Positions 42,829 through 52,328 are shown, counted from the stretch's first letter. The stretch: 64,000 bases of DNA from Phycisphaerales bacterium (GCA_023382935.1 JAHDXL010000001.1:345003-409002), one strand, 5' to 3'. Notes: generated from the sequence alone by a model not told the origin. Numbers and translations: made by a program.

Positions 42829-43855
42829 GCCCACCGCGCCCGAACAGCCGCGACCAACTCACGCCGAACCCGCGCGGCCTCTTCACCGGCTCTTCGACCG
42901 CGGCCACGCCCCGCGCACGCTCACCCCGCAGCACGCGGGCAATGTCATCGCCCATCGCCTGCGCCGATGGGTAGCGACCGCCCGGATCCTGCGTCATGGC
43001 CGTCAGAATCACCCGCTCGACTTCCTCGCTCAACTCGGCGTTGGCCTGGCGCGGGGGCGTTGGGTTGCCCTCGCGCATCGCCCGCAGCAATGCCGGCGTG
43101 TCACGCCCATCGTGCGGATACGGCAGCCGCCCGCACAGCAGTTCATACAACACCACGCCCAGCGCATAGATGTCCGTCCGCGCGTCCAGTTGGTCGTGGT
43201 TCCCGCGGATCTGCTCCGGTGACATGTACTGCACCGTTCCCAGCACCTGTCCGATCTGCGTGTGCATCGTCGTCTTGTCACTCTGCGTCAGGCGCGCCAC
43301 CCCGAAGTCCATCAACTTCGGCGTTCCCGGCATCTCCACCAGGATGTTGTGCGGCTTGATGTCGCGGTGCAGCACCCCGCGCTCGTGCGCGTGCGCCAAC
43401 GCCCCGCACACCATCCCCACCATCGACAGCCGCTTCTCCGCCTTCAGCGCGTTGATGTCGCTATGACGGATGATGTGACGTCCGGCCACGTACTCCATCG
43501 CATACCATGCCCGCGCCGCCCCGGCGTGCTCGGCGGTGCCCGCCTCGTAGATCCGCGCGATGTTCGGATGATCCAGCCGCCGCAGGATGTCGATCTCCTG
43601 CTCGAACCGCCGTGCCGCGCTCTCCGACTCCAGGCCCGGGCGCAGCATCTTCACCGCCGCCACCTTGCGCGTCTGGGTGTGCTCGGCCAGGTACACAATC
43701 CCCATGCCTCCCGCACCCAGCCGCGCAACCACCTCGTACCCCCCGATCCGCGTCGGATCCACCGGGCCGCGCTGCGAGTTGCGCCGCCTGGCCGCCTCGG
43801 CCTGACTGCGCGCCTGCTCCAGCGCCCTCTCCTGCTCATCCCGCTCGTCGCTCAC
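42806..43855 (-). CDS. Serine/threonine protein kinase (Hanks type)
   Basis: A 349-residue cytoplasmic kinase. After a 35-residue charged lead come the Gly-rich loop GAGGMGIVYLAEH (47 on), ATP-binding Lys69 (AAVKML), catalytic loop HRDIKPHNIL (Asp165), DFG at 183-185, and the activation segment GTVQYMSPEQIRG, followed by DIYALGVVLYELLCGRLPY. All catalytic residues are intact. There is no membrane segment or extracellular sensor, unlike PknB. I prefer the GTG at 43855, which has GAGAGG about nine bases upstream; an ATG at 43879 is the alternative and would leave only 5 nt to the divergent rlmE start. The substrate is unknown. Confidence 0.92.
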   Translation of the reverse strand: MSDERDEQERALEQARSQAEAARRRNSQRGPVDPTRIGGYEVVARLGAGGMGIVYLAEHTQTRKVAAVKMLRPGLESESAARRFEQEIDILRRLDHPNIARIYEAGTAEHAGAARAWYAMEYVAGRHIIRHSDINALKAEKRLSMVGMVCGALAHAHERGVLHRDIKPHNILVEMPGTPKLMDFGVARLTQSDKTTMHTQIGQVLGTVQYMSPEQIRGNHDQLDARTDIYALGVVLYELLCGRLPYPHDGRDTPALLRAMREGNPTPPRQANAELSEEVERVILTAMTQDPGGRYPSAQAMGDDIARVLRGERARGVAAVEEPVKRPRGFGVSWSRLFGRGGPSDAAPG

Positions 43856-43884
43856 TCCCGCCGCCCTCTCCGCTACCATTGCCC

Positions 43885-44481
43885 ATGCCCCGCCCCAGAC
43901 GCGTCCAAGATACCTACTTCCATCGCGCCAAGGCAGAGGGGTATCTTGCTCGCTCCGCATTCAAACTCATCGAGATCGATGAGAAATTCCACATTCTCGA
44001 CGGCGCACGCCGCGTCATCGACCTCGGCTGCGCCCCAGGCTCCTGGATGCAGGTCGTCTCGCAACGCACCGGCCCGGGAGCACAGATTCTCGGCATCGAC
44101 CTCAAAAGAGTCGAGCACCCCGTGCCCCCCGGCGTCACCACCCTCGTCGCCGACGTCTCCCGCATCGACCCGCGCGACTTGCCCGTCGCTCCGCCCTTCG
44201 ACGTGGTCCTCTCTGACATGGCACCCAACACCTCAGGCTCCGGCGACGACCTGGTCTCCGCCTCGCTCTGCCGCGACGTGCTGGCCGTCACACCCACCCT
44301 CCTTCGTCCCGGCGGCTCGCTGGTCATGAAGATCCTCGAAGGCGGTGAAACTCCCGCCGTCGTCCAGGAGACCCGCGCCCTCTTCGCCGCCGTCAAACTC
44401 TTCAAGCCCAGGTCCAGCCGTGAAGTCTCGCGCGAGACTTTCATCGTCGCCAAAGGCATGAAGGCCGGAGTCCGGGCATGA
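43885..44481 (+). CDS. rlmE: 23S rRNA 2'-O-methyltransferase RlmE (FtsJ)
   Basis: Methylates the ribose of U2552 (E. coli numbering) in 23S rRNA, aiding late 50S assembly. The 198-residue protein carries the K-D-K-E tetrad: Lys27 (RSAFKLIEID), Asp111 (LSDMAPNTSG), Lys149 (VMKILEGG) and Glu184 (SRETFIVAKG). The SAM-binding loop is VIDLGCAPGSWMQV. Length is near the family norm of about 205. The stop overlaps the next start as ATGA, so the VWA-domain gene is translationally coupled. The start region lacks an obvious ribosome binding site. Confidence 0.95.
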   Translation: MPRPRRVQDTYFHRAKAEGYLARSAFKLIEIDEKFHILDGARRVIDLGCAPGSWMQVVSQRTGPGAQILGIDLKRVEHPVPPGVTTLVADVSRIDPRDLPVAPPFDVVLSDMAPNTSGSGDDLVSASLCRDVLAVTPTLLRPGGSLVMKILEGGETPAVVQETRALFAAVKLFKPRSSREVSRETFIVAKGMKAGVRA

Positions 44482-46427
44482 CCTTCCTGGCCCCGCTGGC
44501 CGGGCTGATCGGGGCAATGGTCACGCTCCCGCCTCTTCTGCTTCTCTACTTCCTGCGTCTTCGCCGCCGTCCGTTGACCGTCAGTTCGACCATGCTCTGG
44601 GAGCAGGCCGCCCACGACGTGCAGGTCAACGTTCCCTTCCGCTGGATACGCCCATCCGTTCTGCTGCTCCTGCACCTGCTCATTCTCACCTTGTTTCTGC
44701 TGGCTCTGGCGCGACCCGCGTTCGAGGACGGCGGCGGATCGGCCTCCCGCGCGTTCTTCCTCATCGATGTCTCCGCCTCCATGCAGGCCACCGACGCACC
44801 AGGCGGCGCCTCGCGCCTCGACGCGGCCAGGCAGCGCGCCCTCGACGTGGCACGCCGGCTCATGCACGCCCCCGGCGGTTGCTCGATCACCCTCATCACC
44901 TTCTCGCACCACGCCGCGATTGCTTCCTCGCCCACCGACACGCTCTCGGGCCTCCGCAGCGCCCTCGACGTCATCCAGCCGACCGATCAGCCGGGCCGAC
45001 TTGAACCCGCCCTGCGGCTCGTCGAGACGCTGGTCGCCCGCGCCACCGCCGAAGATGAATCGCCCAGCCCTCCCTTGGTCTCCATCTTCTCCGACGGTGC
45101 ACTCTTCGACGAGCGTCCGCTGTCGCTGGCCGGGGCTGCGGTCACCTTCGAGCCCGTCCGCGTCACGCCGCCGCCAAACTCCGGCAACATTGCGATCGTC
45201 GCCTGCTCGGCCGCACGCGACGACGCCAGCCCCCTCCGCGCCCGCCTCTTCGTTCGACTGCAATCCACCTACACCCAGCCTCAGCCCGTCACGCTCGCAA
45301 TTCTGGTCGATGGGCAGGTGCTGGACCGTCACGCCCTGGTCGTGCCCGCGCAGGATTCCTTCGGCCCCGGCTCGCTCGGACGCACCTTCGATCTGGATGT
45401 TCCATCCGACGCGCTGATCACCTGCGCCATCGCCACCGACGATCTGCTGGCCGCCGACAACGCCGCGGCCGTCTATCTGCCCAGCGCCCTCCGTCCGCGC
45501 GTGCTGCTGGTGCATCCTGACGATTCGGACGCCGATCTCTTCCTCGCCGACGCGCTGCGCGAAATGCCGCTGCGCTCGCTGCGCGTCATGGCGCACCGGC
45601 AGTTCCTCGCCGTGGAGACACAGGTTCGCGGGCAGTTTGAACTGCTAATCTTCGACCGCGTCAGCCCCACCGCGCTGCCCGAGGTTCCGACGCTCACCTT
45701 CGGCGCCCCCCTGCCCGGCGAGCCGTCCTTGCCTGCACCCATGGACGCCGCGGGCCTCATGCTCTCGTGGGAACGCCGCTCGCCGTTGATGCGAGATGTC
45801 ACGCTCGACGCGGTGCTGGTCGATCGGTGGCTCGGGCCCGCGCCGCACGCCTGGCTGGAAACGCTTGGACGCCAGAGCGAACTGGCGCTCGTGCGCGACG
45901 GCTCGGTCATCACCCTGCTCCAGTCCCGTCGCGCCGACCACCTGCTCGTGCGCTTCGCCGTGAACGACTCCAACTGGCCGCTCCACTTCAGTTTTCCCAT
46001 CTTCCTGTTCAACGCCGTCGAGGAGTTGACCGGGGCCGGTGCCACCCGCTCGGCCTCCGGATTCTCCACCACCGACCCGGTCGTGGTGCGCGTCCTGACG
46101 CCGACGCCACAACTCCAGTTGCGCGGGCCGGACAATCAGCGCATCACGCGCTCAGGCGTTGACGCCGGTCCGCTCTCCCTCGGCGTCTTTCCGCGCGCCG
46201 GCGTCTGGCAGGGCTTGGGCATCGTGCCTCCCGCGATCGTCGTCAACTTGAACCACGCCGACGAAAGCCGCCTCGAAACCCGCGACCAACTGACCATCAA
46301 CGGCTCGCCCACGCGCCCGGCCGAGCAACTCGCCGGCCCGCGCGAACTCTGGCCCATCCTCGTCGCCGCAGCCGGACTTCTTCTGATCTTCGAGTGGTTC
46401 ATCTACGCCGCTCGCGTCCGCGTCTGA
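44478..46427 (+). CDS. BatA-like membrane protein with von Willebrand A domain
   Basis: A 649-residue protein. Residues 5-30 and 55-80 are membrane segments around the LRRRPLTVSSTMLWEQA motif typical of the BatA/aerotolerance N-terminal family. A VWA domain follows (about 90-240) with the metal-site motif DVSASM near residue 98 and SDGALFD. The rest is a large, mainly beta domain, and a final membrane segment (ELWPILVAAAGLLLIFEWFIYAARV) closes the protein. Such proteins work with MoxR ATPases; the window's moxR gene is 14 kb away. ATG overlaps the rlmE stop (ATGA). Role in envelope stress or complex assembly is an inference from the family. Confidence 0.88.
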   Translation: MTFLAPLAGLIGAMVTLPPLLLLYFLRLRRRPLTVSSTMLWEQAAHDVQVNVPFRWIRPSVLLLLHLLILTLFLLALARPAFEDGGGSASRAFFLIDVSASMQATDAPGGASRLDAARQRALDVARRLMHAPGGCSITLITFSHHAAIASSPTDTLSGLRSALDVIQPTDQPGRLEPALRLVETLVARATAEDESPSPPLVSIFSDGALFDERPLSLAGAAVTFEPVRVTPPPNSGNIAIVACSAARDDASPLRARLFVRLQSTYTQPQPVTLAILVDGQVLDRHALVVPAQDSFGPGSLGRTFDLDVPSDALITCAIATDDLLAADNAAAVYLPSALRPRVLLVHPDDSDADLFLADALREMPLRSLRVMAHRQFLAVETQVRGQFELLIFDRVSPTALPEVPTLTFGAPLPGEPSLPAPMDAAGLMLSWERRSPLMRDVTLDAVLVDRWLGPAPHAWLETLGRQSELALVRDGSVITLLQSRRADHLLVRFAVNDSNWPLHFSFPIFLFNAVEELTGAGATRSASGFSTTDPVVVRVLTPTPQLQLRGPDNQRITRSGVDAGPLSLGVFPRAGVWQGLGIVPPAIVVNLNHADESRLETRDQLTINGSPTRPAEQLAGPRELWPILVAAAGLLLIFEWFIYAARVRV

Positions 46428-46432
46428 CATGG

Positions 46433-46464
46433 GTGCCGGCAATGTCCGCCCGCGGACGTTGCTG
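46433..46464 (+). repeat. Dispersed intergenic hairpin repeat, copy 4
   Basis: GTGCCGGCAATGTCCG, loop CCCG, CGGACGTTGCTG. The 10-bp stem GCAATGTCCG/CGGACGTTGC has only one G-T and no mismatch, the best-paired copy. It begins 6 nt after the BatA-like stop. Confidence 0.68.
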
Positions 46465-46552
46465 CCCTCGGTCGTGCATCTTCACCACAAGGATCAACCT
46501 TGAAGACAGGGCCTCCGGCACAGTGCCCGCCGTGTCAACCTACAGTCTCTCC

Positions 46553-47785
46553 ATGCCGCTCAGCCCTGCCGAACAGCGATTGTGCAGCCTGATCGAGTCT
46601 CGTCACGAGGCCCTCGTGGAAGACCTCGCCCTGCACGTCGGCATTCCCACCGGCGGCTTCAACACCCCCGCACTCGACGAAACCCGAGACCGCTTCACCC
46701 ACCGCCTCACACGCCTGGGTGCCGACGTCACCTTCGTCGCCGCCGACCCCAAGCCACGCTGGCTTTACGGCGCCGAGTCTGGCAACGGCGCTCCTCCCAC
46801 GGCCATTTGCTCACGCCTGCTGCCCGGCCGCCCGCGCATCCTCCTCGCCGGGCACCTGGACACCGTCCACGACCCCGAAGGCCCGTTTCGCGAACTGTCC
46901 TTCGCCCCCGACGGCCGCACCGCCACCGGGCCCGGGTGCGTGGATATGAAGGGCGGGCTGGTGATCGCGGTGGCCGCGCTCGAAGCCCTCGAAACCTGCA
47001 ACCTCGAAGCCTCCTGGTCGTTCCTCTTCAACTCCGACGAGGAGACCGGCAGTTTCCACTCTCAGACCGCCCTGCGCTCCCAGGCCGCCTGCCACGACGT
47101 CGGGCTGGCCCTCGAGCCCGCCCTGCCCGGCGGGGAACTGGCCATCGAGCGCATGGGCGCCGGACAGTTCATGATCGAAGCCCGCGGCCGTTCCGCGCAC
47201 GTCGGTCGCGACTTCACCGCCGGCGTCTCGGCCGTCAATGCCCTCGCCCACGCGCTTGTGCAGATCAGCCGGATGCCTGACCCCGCGACCGGTCGCATTC
47301 TCAGCGTCGGCCCGCTCCAAGGCTCCAACGCCACCAACGTCGTGCCCGATCTGGCCCGCGCCTGGGGGAATGTCCGCTTCCCAACCCCCGCCGTCGGCGA
47401 CGAGATCGCCCGCTTGCTCGACGCCTTGGGCACCGAGCCCGACGCCTTGCCCAGCGTGCAGGTCCGTCGGAGTTTCAATCGTCCCGCCAAGCCCATGACT
47501 CGCGCCGTGGAGGCCCTCGGGCTTCTCGCCCGCGCCGTCGCCGAAGACCTCGGACAGCGACTCCCCTTCGCCAAGACCGGTGGCGTGTGCGACGGAAATA
47601 TTCTCCAAGATGCCGGTCTGCCGACAATCGATACGCTGGGAGTGCGCGGCGGCGGGCTGCACACCCCAAATGAGTGGATCGAACTCCCAAGCCTCGTCCA
47701 ACGCTGCCAACTGCTGGCCGTCCTCATTCACCGACTGACCCTCGGCGGGCTTCCCTCGTCCGATTCGACAAGAAAGGGCTCATGA
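46553..47785 (+). CDS. M20-family metallohydrolase, probable desuccinylase/deacylase of AST-like operon
   Basis: A 410-residue dinuclear zinc hydrolase of the M20 family (relatives: ArgE, DapE, carboxypeptidase G2). Metal ligands and catalytic residues: His-x-Asp in LLAGHLDTVHD, bridging Asp in GCVDMKGG, the Glu pair in NSDEETGS, Glu in LALEPALPG and His in GGGLHTPNEW. A dimerisation domain with GRSAHVGRDFTAGVSAVNAL lies in the middle. It is followed immediately by genes for an aminotransferase, AstA and AstD, so I infer it removes succinate from N-succinylglutamate, a step usually done by AstE (M14 family). That role is a context inference. ATG 46553 starts the conserved region. Confidence 0.85.
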   Translation: MPLSPAEQRLCSLIESRHEALVEDLALHVGIPTGGFNTPALDETRDRFTHRLTRLGADVTFVAADPKPRWLYGAESGNGAPPTAICSRLLPGRPRILLAGHLDTVHDPEGPFRELSFAPDGRTATGPGCVDMKGGLVIAVAALEALETCNLEASWSFLFNSDEETGSFHSQTALRSQAACHDVGLALEPALPGGELAIERMGAGQFMIEARGRSAHVGRDFTAGVSAVNALAHALVQISRMPDPATGRILSVGPLQGSNATNVVPDLARAWGNVRFPTPAVGDEIARLLDALGTEPDALPSVQVRRSFNRPAKPMTRAVEALGLLARAVAEDLGQRLPFAKTGGVCDGNILQDAGLPTIDTLGVRGGGLHTPNEWIELPSLVQRCQLLAVLIHRLTLGGLPSSDSTRKGS

Positions 47786-49222
47786 ATGACCTCCTCGACC
47801 TCGGCTCATCCTTTGATGAACCTGCGCGACAACCCGACCCTCCTCGGTGCCATCGAGACCATCGTCGATCAGGTCCGGGAGGCCTCCAGCACCATCACCG
47901 ATGTCTGCCCGCCCGACCGCTCGCTGATGGCCGACTATCAGAAACTCCTTGACCGCGCCAACGCCGTCAAGGGCCGCGGGCTCCTCTTCCCGTACATAGG
48001 CTCGGGTCTGGGCAATGGCCCGCTGGTACAACTGGCCGACGGAAGCGTCAAGTGGGACATGATCTGCGGCATCGGCGTCCACTTCTTCGGTCACTCGCAC
48101 CCCGAGATGATCCGCGCCGCCGCGCTGGGCAGCCTCGAAGACACCCACAAGCACGGCAACCTCCAGTCCGGGTTCGACGCCTTCGTCTTTGGCGAGAAAC
48201 TGATCGAACTCGCCTCCCGCTCCAGCCGCCTCAAGCACGCCTTCGTCACCACCTCGGGCGCTATGGCTAACGAGAGCGCCATCAAGGTCTGCTACCAGAA
48301 GCACGCCCCGGCCTCGCGCGTCATCGCCTTCGCGGACTGCTTTATGGGGCGCAGCGTCACCATGTCGCAGATCGGCGACGCGGCCAGCAACCGCCAGGGC
48401 ATCCCGCTGTCCACCCTCGTGGACTACATGCCGTTCTATAGCCAGGTCGAGGCCGACCGCGTGGGTGGGCATGCCGCACTCATCGACCGCGCCTGCAAGC
48501 AACTGGAAACCTACATCAACCGCTACCCCGGCCAGCATGCCTGCTTCATTTTCGAACTCGTCCAGGGCGAGGGCGGTTTCAATGTCGCCAACCGCGACTT
48601 CTTCAAGGCCCTCATGGAAGTCTGCCGCGATCGCGGCATCGCCATCTGGGATGACGAAATCCAGTCCTTCGGCCGCACCGAACAACTGTTCGCCTACGAG
48701 ATGTATGACCTCGGCGAATACGTGGACGTCCTCTGCGTCGGCAAACTCACCCAGGCCTGCGCCACCCTCTTCACCGAGCAGTACAACCCCAAGCCCGGCC
48801 TGCTCAGCGGCACCTTCACCGGCACCACGCCCGACTTCACCACCGGGCTGCGCGTCCTCGAACTGCTTGACAGCCCCCAGCACTACGGCCCGCACGGCGC
48901 CTTCGCACATCACCACCGCCTCTTCCGCGAGCACGCCCACGCTCTCATGCAGCGCCGACCCGAGTGGTTCCCGCCAAACCCCGAAACTCCCGAACTTGTC
49001 GGCGGCGTCGGCGGCATGATGCGCTTCACCCCCTTCGGGGGCGAAAAAGAAAAGGTCCTCCGCGCCTGCAAGACCTGCCTTGAAGAGGGAGTCGTCCTCT
49101 TCTACTGCGGACACGGGCCCTACCACATCCGCCTCCTCCCGCCCATGCCGGTGATGAAGGACGAATACTGGCCCCGCATCTTCGCGTGCATCGAGCGCGG
49201 CCTGGCCAAAGCCGCGGGGTGA
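47786..49222 (+). CDS. Class III aminotransferase, probable succinylornithine transaminase role
   Basis: A 478-residue PLP enzyme of the acetylornithine/ornithine aminotransferase class. Features: YIGSGLGNGPLVQLADGSVKWDMICGIGVHFFGHSHP at the start, the cofactor loop VTTSGAMANESAIKVCYQ, the ring-stacking region FELVQGEGGFNVA, the PLP-nitrogen Asp in WDDEIQSFGRT and the Schiff-base Lys in CVGKLTQAC. It is about 70 residues longer than AstC. Start ATG lies directly after the M20 stop (TGAATG), with AAAGGG upstream. By context it should transaminate N2-succinylornithine to succinylglutamate semialdehyde, the substrate for the AstD-like enzyme encoded two genes later. Confidence 0.88.
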   Translation: MTSSTSAHPLMNLRDNPTLLGAIETIVDQVREASSTITDVCPPDRSLMADYQKLLDRANAVKGRGLLFPYIGSGLGNGPLVQLADGSVKWDMICGIGVHFFGHSHPEMIRAAALGSLEDTHKHGNLQSGFDAFVFGEKLIELASRSSRLKHAFVTTSGAMANESAIKVCYQKHAPASRVIAFADCFMGRSVTMSQIGDAASNRQGIPLSTLVDYMPFYSQVEADRVGGHAALIDRACKQLETYINRYPGQHACFIFELVQGEGGFNVANRDFFKALMEVCRDRGIAIWDDEIQSFGRTEQLFAYEMYDLGEYVDVLCVGKLTQACATLFTEQYNPKPGLLSGTFTGTTPDFTTGLRVLELLDSPQHYGPHGAFAHHHRLFREHAHALMQRRPEWFPPNPETPELVGGVGGMMRFTPFGGEKEKVLRACKTCLEEGVVLFYCGHGPYHIRLLPPMPVMKDEYWPRIFACIERGLAKAAG

Positions 49223-49432
49223 GCAAGTTCGACCGCTGCCGCCACTGAGAGCACTGAGACATTCCCTTTCACCACGGAGTTTCACTGAGTGTCACGAATG
49301 AGAAGATTGAAAAGATAGATAGTGAGATGTGCGTTGCGACATGGGATGACCCGTCAGGCCCAGTCACTCACTGCAAATCTCATTCTCTTCCCCTGTGACA
49401 CTCCGTGGCGATTGCATTTCCCGGAGACCCCC

Positions 49433-50635
49433 TTGTTCTACATCCGCCGAGCCGTCATCGAAGACCTCTCCACGCTGCTCAAGTTGGCCAAGATGGTCCA
49501 CTTCATCAACCTTCCCGCCGACCGCGACATCATCTCGCAGAAGGTGATCCGCAGCCGCAACTCGTTCAACGCCGTCGCCGCCGGCACCGCCGCCGACGCC
49601 GCCACCATCGTCGAGACCAAGCCTCCGCGCCAGACCTCAGGCACGCCCGGCATGGGTGAAATCACGGGCCGAAGCGAGTTGTTCATGTTCGTCCTCGCTG
49701 ACACCGACAGTTCCGGGTGCCTGGGCACCAGCCAACTCATCTCGTGCATGGGCAACCCCGAGAGCCCCAACGTATGCCTCCGCCTCGAACGCCGCGAGAT
49801 GTTCAGCACCTCCCTCCAGACCGGCACCAGCCATACCGTCGCCCGCCTCTATCTCGATCCATCCGCCCCGACCGAAATCGGCGGGCTCGTCCTCCAGCCA
49901 TCCTACCGCGGGCACCCGCAGAAACTCGGCCGCTTCCTCAGCATCGTCCGCTTCCACTTCATGGGCTTGCATCGCTCGGCCTTCCGCGACGAAATCCTCG
50001 CCGAGATGATGGGCCAGATCACCCCAGACGGCCACAACCTCTTCTGGGATTTCTTCGGCCGACGCTTCATTCCGCTTTCTTACATCGAGGCCGACCGCCT
50101 CTGCCAGTATTCACGCGAGTTCATCATGTCGCTCCTGCCGCGCGATGACATCTACCTCTCGCTCCTCCCACCAGAGGCCCGCGCCGGCGTCGGACAGGTC
50201 GGCCCAGAGACCGTGCCCGCTCGCCGCCTGCTCGAGAAACTCGGCTTCGAGTTCCGCGGCTTCGTTGATCCCTTCGACGCCGGACCCTACCTCCACGCCA
50301 CCACCGACACCATTCCCCTCCTCAAGGCCACATTCTCCGCCACGCTCGGCGAGCCCGTCGCAGCCTCGAAGTGCAAGACCCCCGGCATCATCAGCATCCT
50401 ACACGACGACGGTGACTTCATCGCGGTCAACCAGCCCTGCCTGCTTGACGACTCCGGCCACGTCCGCGTGACACGCGAAGTCCTTGAAACCCTTAAGGCC
50501 GAGCCCGGACAGAACGCCGGCGTCTCCGATCTGACCGTCCTCGAACCCAAGCCCCCCGTGCCAATCAAGGAGCCGAAGAAGAACGGGCGCAAGTCCGATG
50601 GTCCCCCGCCACGCAAGAGGGCCCGCTCGTCATGA
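49433..50635 (+). CDS. astA: Arginine/ornithine N-succinyltransferase
   Basis: Transfers succinyl from succinyl-CoA to the alpha-amino group of arginine or ornithine. Family blocks are clear: YIRRAVIEDLSTLLKLAK at the start, RSRNSF, VARLYLDPS, YRGHPQKLGRFLSIVRFHFMG, DGHNLFWDFFGRRFIPLSYIEADRL and PARRLLEKLGFEFRGFVDPFDAGPYL. Length is 400, about 55 more than usual, because of a basic Pro/Lys/Arg tail. I chose the TTG at 49433: GGAG lies six bases upstream and homology begins there, whereas the longer frame has no such site. It overlaps astD by 4 nt. Which amino acid it prefers cannot be read from sequence. Confidence 0.92.
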   Translation: MFYIRRAVIEDLSTLLKLAKMVHFINLPADRDIISQKVIRSRNSFNAVAAGTAADAATIVETKPPRQTSGTPGMGEITGRSELFMFVLADTDSSGCLGTSQLISCMGNPESPNVCLRLERREMFSTSLQTGTSHTVARLYLDPSAPTEIGGLVLQPSYRGHPQKLGRFLSIVRFHFMGLHRSAFRDEILAEMMGQITPDGHNLFWDFFGRRFIPLSYIEADRLCQYSREFIMSLLPRDDIYLSLLPPEARAGVGQVGPETVPARRLLEKLGFEFRGFVDPFDAGPYLHATTDTIPLLKATFSATLGEPVAASKCKTPGIISILHDDGDFIAVNQPCLLDDSGHVRVTREVLETLKAEPGQNAGVSDLTVLEPKPPVPIKEPKKNGRKSDGPPPRKRARSS

Positions 50636-52179
50636 GTCGGCATGCCTCACTGGCGCGCGATCCGGCCGACCTGATCGCGGGCCGGTGGATCCCTCTCCGG
50701 GGCGACGCGATCGTCTCACACAACCCAGCCCGCCCCGACCAGACCATCTGGCACGGTGCGTCAGTGCTCTCGCATGTGAACGACGCCGTCGCCGCCGCTC
50801 GCGCCGCACAGCCGGCCTGGGCCGGCGCTCCTGTCGAGCATCGCGCCGCCGTGCTGCGCCGCTACGCCGCGCTGTGCGCCGCCCGTGCCGAACAGATCGC
50901 CCACCTCATCAGCGACGAGACCGGCAAGGTGCTGTGGGAATCCCGCGGCGAGGCCGCCACCCTGCCCGCTCGCGTCGAGTCCACGCTTCAGGCCGCGCCT
51001 TCCGCCGCTTCTGGATTGGCCCGCGTCACCGACTTTTCCGTCCAACTCTCCGACACCCGCGTCGGGCGCTGCGTCTTCCGCCCGCACGGCGTCATGGCGA
51101 TCATCGCTCCCTACAACTTCCCCGCCTACCTCCCCAACGGGCAATACGTCCCGGCCCTGCTCATGGGCAACACCATCGTCCTCAAGCCCAGCGACAAGAC
51201 CCCCGCCGTCGGACAACTCCTCGCCGAGATCATGCACGAAGCCCTCTCGGCCGAGAGCGCGCCCGCCGGAGTCTTCAACCTCGTGCAGGGCGCCGCCGAC
51301 GTCTCTTCCGCGCTCACCAACCACGACGACATCGACGGCATCCTCTTTACCGGCTCATGGCCCGTCGGACGAAGCATCCTCGAAGCCAACCTCGATCGCC
51401 CCGGCCGCATCATCGCGCTGGAAATGGGCGGCAACAATCCGGCCGTGGTCATGCCCAGCACCGACCTGCGCCTGGCGGCCGTCGAGATCGTCCGCTGCGC
51501 ATTCAACACCACTGGGCAACGCTGCACCAGCACGCGACGCACGATCATCCACGAGGCCGTCGCCGACCGACTCATCCCGCTCATTAAGAGGTGCGCCTCG
51601 ACTCTCGTGTTCGACGATCCGCGCGCTACTCATCCCGTTTTCGCCGGGCCGATGATCTCGCGCCAGGCCCGACAGGCGGTCCTCGACGCCCAGTCGCGCT
51701 TCGCCCGCGCGGGCGGCCGAGTCCTGCTGCAGAGCAGCGAAATGACCGGGCGCGAAGGCTGGTTTCTCACCCCCTCCATCATCCAGGTCGAACGCTTCAC
51801 CCGCGACGACCCCGATGACTGCGGATGCGACACCGAGGTCTTTGGCCCCTTGCTGCGTGTCAGCCTCGCGCGCGATCTGGACGACGCGATCCAGCAGTCC
51901 AACGCCACACGCTACGGGCTGACCAGCGCCATCTTCACCGCCGACCGCGCCGAGGCCGATCGTTTCTGTCGCGAGTCGCGCGCCGGATGCATCAACGTGA
52001 ACACCGGCACCGCCGGCGCCACGCCCAGACTCCCCATCGGCGGACTCGGGATGTCCGGCAACCACCGCCCAGCCGGCTCATTCACGCTCGACTGCTGCGC
52101 CTACCCCGTCGCCCAGCAACTTGAATCAAACCCCGCACCCTTCCTCGCCGAAGGCATGACAATCGACGATCGATGGTGA
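50632..52179 (+). CDS. astD: N-succinylglutamate 5-semialdehyde dehydrogenase
   Basis: Oxidises succinylglutamate semialdehyde to N-succinylglutamate with NAD. The 515-residue aldehyde dehydrogenase has AstD-specific wording: GVMAIIAPYNFPAYLPNGQYVPALLMGNT, the general-base segment IALEMGGNNPAVVM, catalytic Cys in TTGQRCTSTRR, and LPIGGLGMSGNHRPAGSF at the end. ATG overlaps the astA stop as ATGA, so the two are translationally coupled. As last gene of the operon it is followed by a strong hairpin between convergent genes. Confidence 0.94.
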   Translation: MSRHASLARDPADLIAGRWIPLRGDAIVSHNPARPDQTIWHGASVLSHVNDAVAAARAAQPAWAGAPVEHRAAVLRRYAALCAARAEQIAHLISDETGKVLWESRGEAATLPARVESTLQAAPSAASGLARVTDFSVQLSDTRVGRCVFRPHGVMAIIAPYNFPAYLPNGQYVPALLMGNTIVLKPSDKTPAVGQLLAEIMHEALSAESAPAGVFNLVQGAADVSSALTNHDDIDGILFTGSWPVGRSILEANLDRPGRIIALEMGGNNPAVVMPSTDLRLAAVEIVRCAFNTTGQRCTSTRRTIIHEAVADRLIPLIKRCASTLVFDDPRATHPVFAGPMISRQARQAVLDAQSRFARAGGRVLLQSSEMTGREGWFLTPSIIQVERFTRDDPDDCGCDTEVFGPLLRVSLARDLDDAIQQSNATRYGLTSAIFTADRAEADRFCRESRAGCINVNTGTAGATPRLPIGGLGMSGNHRPAGSFTLDCCAYPVAQQLESNPAPFLAEGMTIDDRW

Positions 52180-52193
52180 CCCCAGCGGGCGGG

Positions 52194-52261
52194 TGCCACG
52201 CCTTGACCGAGTCCTCGAGACAAGGAGCGCCGCCGAACCACGCCTTGCCGAGGACGGTCAA
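52194..52261. terminator. Strong nested hairpin between convergent genes, shares TGCCACGCCT block
   Basis: TTGACCG-ag-TCCTCG (52203-52217) pairs with CGAGGA-CGGTCAA (52249-52261); CAAGG (52221-52225) / CCTTG (52243-52247) nests inside. The 5' block resembles that at 8066. Probably a two-way terminator for astD and the SDR gene; no T tract. Confidence 0.6.
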
Positions 52262-52328
52262 TGCGTCGCGCCCAACTCCTAGGAGTTTTCGACCTCGCGA
52301 TTCGCGACGTCGCGACTGGCGCTCCCCC

